From NCBI GenBank assembly GCA_902388455.1, contig CABMPD010000005.1:58444-122443 (forward strand): a stretch of DNA of 64,000 nucleotides. Direction: 5' to 3'. The notes under the pieces are model-generated. The model was not told the DNA's origin and searched no databases. It was given only the letters and a program-made list of their open reading frames with translations. This document shows, piece after piece, positions 59,662 to 64,000 of this stretch (position 1 is its first letter; every line of letters starts with the position of its first letter). A program made the translations under genes and the position numbers. This DNA comes from an uncultured Alistipes sp. GTDB lineage: Bacteria > Bacteroidota > Bacteroidia > Bacteroidales > UBA932.

Positions 59662-59844
59662 ATGGAGGAGGAAGCTGAGCACGGCTCATTGGCCGATGCC
59701 GCCAAGTCCATCCTCGAATACGTCAACAAACGGGTGAACAAGCAGAGTGCCCTCGCCCGTATCGAGATGCTCACCGAACCCTTCAAGAAGACCGCGACCC
59801 AGAAGATCCGCCGCTTCCTCTACATGACCCCTTCACACGCATAA
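59662..59844 (+). pseudogene. Remnant of a long-chain acyl-CoA ligase (AMP-binding), last 60 residues
   Basis: MEEEAEHGSLADAAKSILEY to ALARIEMLTEPFKKTATQKI ends RRFLYM near the stop at 59842-59844. The C-terminal K-T-x-T-x-K-I-x-R-F-L-Y pattern is that of Bacteroidetes FadD-like ligases; the preceding A8 lysine region fits. There is no N-terminal part; the frame reaches into copy C of the intergenic element, so the element or a deletion probably removed the rest. Confidence 0.55.
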
Positions 59845-59927
59845 GTACTTACTCTTTATTCCGTTCATCTGGTTCACCGGAGAGGCTCATGGCCAGTATC
59901 TGTCGTCGGCCGTGGTGGTTTTAGTGT

Positions 59928-61076
59928 TCAGCTTCTCCGGTGATTCTTTATATCCTCACCTGTAGGTTTCTGGAAGAGGCGCAGGCCGAACCGGGGCAGA
60001 GTGGCGATGATGTGCTCGATGACATCGGCTGCTATGTGCTCGTGGGCCACCCAGTCTTTCTCGCGGGTGAAGAAGTAGATTTGTATCGGCAGACCTTCCG
60101 ATGTGGGCTCGAGCTGACGCACGAGGATGCGGAGATCGGTATTGACCTGGGCTAGGGTACTGAGATAATGCTCGGTGGCGGTACGGAAAAGACCGAGGTT
60201 CACCGAATTGCTGTCCAAAGCCCTGCCTTCTGTCCATGCTTCCGAGGAGAAGCGTTCCAGCTCTTCCGGGGTGCAGAACCGGATGGAATTCACGTCTATA
60301 TTGAGGGAACGGGCTACTCGGCGGCCGTCGCTCTCGCGCATGCCGCGCCAGTTCTGGAACGAATCGCTGACCAGAGCGTATGGCGGAACGGTCACTATCG
60401 TATTGTCCCAGTTGCGGACCTTGACCGTGTTCAGGGTCACTTCCTCCACCGTACCGTTGACACCGTATTTTTCCATGACTATCCAGTCCCCCGGACGCAG
60501 CATGTCGTGGGCCGAGAGCTGGATGCCCGCCACCAGGCCGAGGATTGTATCCTTGAAAATCAGCATCAGCACCGCAGCCGACGCGCCGAGTCCCGCCAGC
60601 AGGGTAGTGAAGTCCCTTTCCAGCAGCACGCCCAACGTCAGGATGACGGCTACGCAGACTACGAGGACCTTCAGCATCTGGTAGACACCCTTCATGGGCT
60701 TGTCCCTGAGAAGGTCGGAATCGCTGGAGATGGCGTACAGCGAGGATATGAACTCATTGATCAGGCGGGTCCCGATGACGATAAGGTAGATATAGAGTGC
60801 CTTGGTAACGAAGGAAGTCCAGTTCTGGCCGGGATAGAGCAGCGGCAGGGCAACGAGAAAAGTCACCGGCGGTATCAGATGGAAAATGTTGTGCAGGACC
60901 TTGCCTCCGGTCAGATAGTTGTCCCACTTGAACGCAGTCCTGGCCGCAATCTTCCTGATTACAGGGATCAATAGCTTGCAGCACAGAAAGTCCACGAGAT
61001 ATGCCGCGACCACCAGAGCGCAGGAGATGATCACCCGCATCTGCTCACTGAGATTCAATAATGCTTCTTGTTCCAT
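59928..61076 (-). CDS. Mechanosensitive ion channel of the MscS/YbdG type
   Basis: 382 residues, five membrane segments in the first 180 residues. The pore helix is GLGASAAVLMLIFKDTILGL, a Gly/Ala-packed TM3, then the beta-domain (PGDWIVMEKYGVNGTVEEV, RNWDNTIVTVPPYAL). It resembles YbdG-like MscM channels. Two bases after the SugE-like gene on the minus strand, so they form an operon. Confidence 0.9.
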   Translation of the reverse strand: MEQEALLNLSEQMRVIISCALVVAAYLVDFLCCKLLIPVIRKIAARTAFKWDNYLTGGKVLHNIFHLIPPVTFLVALPLLYPGQNWTSFVTKALYIYLIVIGTRLINEFISSLYAISSDSDLLRDKPMKGVYQMLKVLVVCVAVILTLGVLLERDFTTLLAGLGASAAVLMLIFKDTILGLVAGIQLSAHDMLRPGDWIVMEKYGVNGTVEEVTLNTVKVRNWDNTIVTVPPYALVSDSFQNWRGMRESDGRRVARSLNIDVNSIRFCTPEELERFSSEAWTEGRALDSNSVNLGLFRTATEHYLSTLAQVNTDLRILVRQLEPTSEGLPIQIYFFTREKDWVAHEHIAADVIEHIIATLPRFGLRLFQKPTGEDIKNHRRS

Positions 61077-61078
61077 AC

Positions 61079-61405
61079 TCAGTGGGATACTATCTTGAGT
61101 CCGATAATGGAGAGGATAAGGGTAGTGATGAAGAACAGACGCAGAAATGTCGCAGGCTCATGTAAGAATATGATGCCGAGAATCACCGTACACACTGCGC
61201 CTATGCCGGTCCATATCGGATATGCCGTACCGATGGGAATGGTCTGCACCGCCTTGGCCAGGAGGGTCATACTGGCTATAAGACACAGCAGGAAACCGGC
61301 TCCCCACAGCCACCACGCGGTGCCCGAAACCTCTTTCATCTTTCCCAAGCAGAAAGCGAATCCGGACTCGAAAAGTCCTGCAACGAAAAGAATAATCCAG
61401 TTCAT
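61079..61405 (-). CDS. sugE: SugE/Gdx-type small multidrug-resistance transporter
   Basis: 108 residues, four membrane helices, from ATG at 61405. The SMR active-site Glu is E13 (AGLFESGFAF). W-x-W-G and GTAYPIWTGIGAVCTVI and FLHEPATFLR fit the Gdx (guanidinium exporter)/SugE subgroup, in which the channel motif is TGIGA rather than TGIWA-like EmrE sequences. It probably exports guanidinium or quaternary ammonium compounds as a dual-topology dimer. No guanidine riboswitch recognised. -7 box TACTTTTG on the minus strand at 61433-61440. Confidence 0.85.
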   Translation of the reverse strand: MNWIILFVAGLFESGFAFCLGKMKEVSGTAWWLWGAGFLLCLIASMTLLAKAVQTIPIGTAYPIWTGIGAVCTVILGIIFLHEPATFLRLFFITTLILSIIGLKIVSH

Positions 61406-61831
61406 ATATCCGTGTGTTTTACTTTGCGGTGCAAAAGTACACTTTATGCCGGAAACTTCTCTTATCATTTGGTAAAATCCTTAATGGTAAGTACGCGAGC
61501 GGTGTGTTTTTACAGTTATGTGATAATCAGACAGTTGCATAAAGAAGGTGTACTTTTCGCTCTACAGTAACCAGCTTAAAAGTACGCACTGTAGTCATAA
61601 TATCATGTGAATCAGCGTGTTGCAATTTCGAGGTGCTACATTACTTACCGTTGACAACAGTACTGAATTGCCTGCATCAGGTACAGAATACGGACAAGAT
61701 AGATTTTTGTTGGATGATTTTATGTATATGATTGATAGTCTGTATTTTTAAATCTTGTTGAGATAGGTTTTTCTATTGCATTGATAGTGAATACCGGGAG
61801 ATATTCCGTAATTTTGCAAAAACGCATAATT
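61406..61831. other. Intergenic region with interlocked inverted repeats
   Basis: No gene. Contains minus-strand TACTTTTG (61433-61440), interlocked inverted repeats at 61550-61594 (GTACTTTT/AAAAGTAC with CTACAGT/ACTGTAG), and GGTAAGTA (61483) / TACTTACC (61642) inverted to each other about 160 bases apart. Ends in a plus-strand TAATTTTG (61809-61816) for the HTH gene. No RNA family recognised. Confidence 0.5.
61809..61816 (+). promoter_or_regulatory. -7 box of the HTH gene
   Basis: TAATTTTG, 15 bases before the ATG at 61832. Confidence 0.45.
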
Positions 61832-62365
61832 ATGAAGATTAAGATTTTTAATGCTCCGGGGGATTTAAAACTGTTTAAAGGCCGGCTTTTTAATTTCAGG
61901 TTAATAGGGAACATACGTTTTGGCAGGTACAAAGAAATCTCGTACAATGACATTAAGTCGTTCATTCAGGATTTCAGGGCTTTCCGAAAACACAGCACGG
62001 AAAGACCGCCGCTGCCTGAAGGTTCGGACTTCGCTATTCTGGAAAGGCTTTGCGAGCAGTACTATGTCTATGAGAGTACGGACAGGCTTAGGGACGGAAT
62101 TGTACGGGAGGTGGAGGGGATAATCGACAGGCTGCGGCATGACGGGAAGGCTCTGCAGGCTTTGGAAGACTGGCTGAATGCCTCACGGGACGGGATAGTA
62201 GCAAAAGTCAGGGAGAAGCATCCGGAACTTACTGAACAGGACATCCGGCTGTTTTGCTACCTCTCGGCCGGCTTTACCCCGACAATGATATCTGTCCTGC
62301 TGGGCAAAGATAAAAGCGTGGTGTACAACCGGACTTCACGCCTTAAAGCCAAGCTGAAGGAATGA
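61832..62365 (+). CDS. HTH-type regulatory protein, short (possibly truncated)
   Basis: 177 residues from ATG at 61832. The C-terminal ~55 residues (LTEQDIRLFCYLSAGFTPTM, ISVLLGKDKSVVYNRTSRLK) are the LuxR-like/sigma-4-like HTH found at the end of large Bacteroidetes TPR-containing regulators. The first ~120 residues are helical, with no TPR repeats; those regulators are normally about 500-600 residues, so this is either a stand-alone minimal version or a truncated gene with its own promoter. Function unknown. Confidence 0.6.
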   Translation: MKIKIFNAPGDLKLFKGRLFNFRLIGNIRFGRYKEISYNDIKSFIQDFRAFRKHSTERPPLPEGSDFAILERLCEQYYVYESTDRLRDGIVREVEGIIDRLRHDGKALQALEDWLNASRDGIVAKVREKHPELTEQDIRLFCYLSAGFTPTMISVLLGKDKSVVYNRTSRLKAKLKE

Positions 62366-62366
62366 T

Positions 62367-62747
62367 TTACTGGAAATCGGAGAAATCCGCCGTGGAGTAG
62401 GCGGCCTGTGTACCGGCGGCGAGTTTATCGGAAAGATCTGTCAGTGATTGCCTGCGCCGGTCGTTTTCAGGCAGAGAGGCCGCCATGCTGTCAATTACGC
62501 CACGCAACCTTATAAGCAGGTCATAATCAAAACCCTTGGTCTGCAAGTCTTTAATCATGACTTCAGTGTCAGCGGAGGCCAGTGAATCTATGTCGAGGTC
62601 CAGTTCGTCCTTAAGTTCTTCGCATATCTGCTGGATGGCAGAGCCGGTGTCTCCGCCGGACCGCAATCCGAGCAGGGTGCTAAGCATCCGTCCGAGCAAA
62701 ATGCCGATCTGCTCAATCTGCCGTTTGATATAGTCCCGTTGTTCCAT
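62367..62747 (-). CDS. DUF6483-like small cytoplasmic protein
   Basis: 126 residues from ATG at 62747 (MEQRDYIKRQIEQIGILLGR). The start is the family hallmark of DUF6483-like proteins (D-Y-I-x-R-Q-I-x-x-x). All-helical, no membrane segment; role unknown. The base after its start codon is the 5' end of one of the two 61-bp repeats that flank the RhuM gene, and originally the GNAT gene cut at the window's end probably lay directly upstream. Confidence 0.65.
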   Translation of the reverse strand: MEQRDYIKRQIEQIGILLGRMLSTLLGLRSGGDTGSAIQQICEELKDELDLDIDSLASADTEVMIKDLQTKGFDYDLLIRLRGVIDSMAASLPENDRRRQSLTDLSDKLAAGTQAAYSTADFSDFQ

Positions 62748-62806
62748 GTTTACAGCAGCTTTTCGTAGGCCATGCGCTCGCCGCATCGTAGCGGATGCGG
62801 CCGCAG
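62746..62806. repeat. 61-bp direct repeat, left copy
   Basis: Matches 63893-63954 except for one base missing. It is the 3' end of a GNAT gene on the minus strand. The two copies flank the RhuM gene exactly. Confidence 0.75.
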
Positions 62807-62827
62807 AGGAATTCCCAGAGCTGTCGC

Positions 62828-63847
62828 TTACTTTTTCAGCCGCTTGACTTCCTTTTCAAAACTCTCTATGAAATGGATTTCCACGGGAGAGAGCTCATAC
62901 TGTATCCGTTTGCTGTATTTGTCGTATTCGGAGTCTGCCTTATGTTTCGCGATTTCAGCAGAGACTGTCCCGGCATGGGTCAGGAGCTCTTTGCCGGAAA
63001 GTGACAGGAATTCGTCAAGTTTCTGAATCCAGTCCTTCATATACATCGGTTTGTGAGACTTGGCCTGGAGTTCTGCAAAATCAAGGTAAAGGCTGACGAT
63101 ACGGTTCAGGGTATCGAGTTCGTCGGGTGAAAGGTAGTTTTTGGCGATTCCGGCATCAGTTCGTTTCGGCAATGCTCCAGTCCATGATGTCAGCCCCATA
63201 AAGTCCTTGTCGGCATTGGCTCTGCTGTGAATGACTTCCGCCGCAGTATGTCCGTGAGCGGAGAAGTGCATCTTGTTCTGGACTGTCTTGAAGAACTTCT
63301 GCGTGGCTTCTGTTCTCGGGTCATAGTCTATGCTGAGGGCATAGATTTCCAGAATCTTGCGATAGAATACCTTTTCCGAGGAGCGGATGTCCCGAATGCG
63401 TGCCAGGAGTTCGTCAAAGTAATTGCCTCCGCCGGCGCGTTTCAGAAGATCGTCGTTCATAGCAAAGCCTTTGACAAGGTACTCGCGCAGTACTTGCGTG
63501 GCCCAGATGCGGAACTGTACGCCACGGTGGGAATTGACCCTATAGCCGACACTGATGATTACATCGAGGTTGTAGTATGCTATGTTTCGTTCTACTTTCC
63601 TGTTTCCCTCGTTTTGAACTGTTGCAAAAAATGCAACAGTTGAATCCGGATTCAGTTCCCCAGATTCAAAGACATTGCGGATATGCCTTGAAATGGTGGA
63701 CTTGTTGCGCTGGAACAGTTCGGCCATCTGATCTGCGGTAAGCCACACTGTATCGCCTGATAGAGTGACATCTATCCGGCTTTGCCCATCTTCGGTCTGA
63801 TAAAGTATAATATTTCCCTGTGGTGTTCCGTCGGCCATGGCTTGCAT
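62828..63847 (-). CDS. rhuM: RhuM-family protein
   Basis: 339 residues from ATG at 63847 (ATG 63838 also possible). N-terminal HTH-like region VWLTADQMAELFQRNKSTIS and the RhuM motif RNIAYYNLDVIISVGYRVNS, HRGVQFRIWATQVLREYLVK; the C-terminal part has SLYLDFAELQAKSHKPMYMK. RhuM is named from Salmonella pathogenicity island 3; homologues are scattered in bacteria and associated with mobile DNA and toxin-antitoxin-like settings. The gene sits between two 61-bp direct repeats of a GNAT gene end. Confidence 0.9.
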   Translation of the reverse strand: MQAMADGTPQGNIILYQTEDGQSRIDVTLSGDTVWLTADQMAELFQRNKSTISRHIRNVFESGELNPDSTVAFFATVQNEGNRKVERNIAYYNLDVIISVGYRVNSHRGVQFRIWATQVLREYLVKGFAMNDDLLKRAGGGNYFDELLARIRDIRSSEKVFYRKILEIYALSIDYDPRTEATQKFFKTVQNKMHFSAHGHTAAEVIHSRANADKDFMGLTSWTGALPKRTDAGIAKNYLSPDELDTLNRIVSLYLDFAELQAKSHKPMYMKDWIQKLDEFLSLSGKELLTHAGTVSAEIAKHKADSEYDKYSKRIQYELSPVEIHFIESFEKEVKRLKK

Positions 63848-63892
63848 ATTTCCGTTCAATAAAATAACAAATGTAGGAAAAATTTGCAATTT

Positions 63893-63954
63893 ATGTTTAC
63901 AGCAGCTTTTCGTAGGCCATGCGCTCGCCGGCATCGTAGCGGATGCGGCCGCAG
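63893..63954. repeat. 61-bp direct repeat, right copy (in GNAT gene end)
   Basis: The intact copy, which is the last coding part of the GNAT gene at 63897-64000. The left copy lacks one base, so it is out of frame. Confidence 0.75.
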
Positions 63955-64000
63955 TAGGTGAAGCCGAGGCGGGAGAAGACGCGCTGCATGTAGAAGTTGT
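63897..64000 (-). CDS. GNAT acetyltransferase, C-terminal end (partial, 5' end beyond window)
   Basis: Reading in from the window edge, the last 34 codons translate to FYMQRVFSRLGFTYCGRIRY, then DAGERMAYEKLL before TAA at 63897-63899. This is the C-terminal strand-helix region of a GNAT acetyltransferase (F-x-R-x-G-F). The rest lies outside. The final ~55 bases are repeated at 62746-62806. Confidence 0.65.
   Translation of the reverse strand, partial: NFYMQRVFSRLGFTYCGRIRYDAGERMAYEKLL

Noticed and set aside
61079..61405. Guanidine riboswitch in front of the SugE-like gene
   Set aside because: The region 61406-61480 shows no conserved guanidine-I/II/III features by eye, and such switches are not expected in this phylum.

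Overview
This window looks like the chromosome of a gut-type Bacteroidales bacterium. Many genes are preceded by the Bacteroidetes -7 box TAnnTTTG. The gene families also fit: DUF4491, imelysin plus di-haem protein, a secreted serpin, TonB-dependent receptor with carboxypeptidase-like domain, AraC/HxlR regulators, and archaeal-type ATPases with DUF4143/DUF234. Native-looking genes are moderately GC-rich, while several accessory patches (serpin, the ABC pair, 37.7-39.2 kb, 43-48.6 kb) are visibly AT-richer. I cannot fix the genus; a butyrate-forming Rikenellaceae/Alistipes-like organism would fit.

Layout. 0-4.8 kb: a tight operon for C4 acyl-CoA reduction (CoA-transferase tail, crotonase, 3-hydroxybutyryl-CoA dehydrogenase, acyl-CoA dehydrogenase, EtfB, EtfA), with a secreted serpin overlapping etfA. 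6-10.2 kb: a potassium channel, a secreted flavodoxin, a nicotinamidase-like hydrolase and a PIF1-type helicase. 10.25-11.02 kb: tRNA-Arg(UCU) with promoter, folded leader and terminator, then copy A of an unusual repeated intergenic element. 11-12.7 kb: a PAS/GNAT chimera, a lipoprotein stub and an esterase. 12.9-14.6 kb: an SLC13-type transporter interrupted by an in-frame TAG. 14.7-24.4 kb: small redox and detoxification enzymes with AraC regulators, an MFS pump and a DUF4143 ATPase. 24.5-30.9 kb: an operon of outer-membrane porin, imelysin, di-haem oxidoreductase and CcsBA cytochrome c assembly protein. 30.8-35.6 kb: paired ABC exporters with a TetR regulator and an attenuator-like hairpin.

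35.6-40 kb holds two reciprocally decayed copies of an hxlR / metallo-hydrolase-like / flavin-oxidase-like cassette, a DUF234 ATPase and remnants of sirtuin and AraC genes. 40-41.3 kb is lgt plus a GNAT gene; 41.3-42 kb holds element copy B. 43-48.6 kb is an accessory patch with a truncated AlbA-type regulator, DinD, an AlkZ-like protein and a coupled two-gene ATPase/partner module that may be an undescribed defence system. 48.8-51.7 kb: TonB receptor plus TPR lipid/periplasmic partner. 52-59.2 kb: two paralogous Cys-nucleophile hydrolases, an aldo-keto reductase, AraC regulators, fluoride channel, CAT-like acetyltransferase and a flavin reductase. 59.3-59.85 kb: element copy C (inverted) beside a FadD remnant. 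60-64 kb: MscS and SugE-type transporters, an HTH protein, a DUF6483-like gene and a RhuM gene flanked by 61-bp direct repeats.

The most striking structure is the intergenic element. Each of its three copies has three ~71-bp units bounded by 7-bp inverted boxes (AGTCTGT / ACAGACT), separated by a ~17-nt and a ~93-nt spacer. Copies A and B lie on the plus strand and copy C is inverted. The long spacer shows compensatory base changes between A and B, which points to a folded RNA or single-stranded DNA. All three copies sit next to decayed genes.
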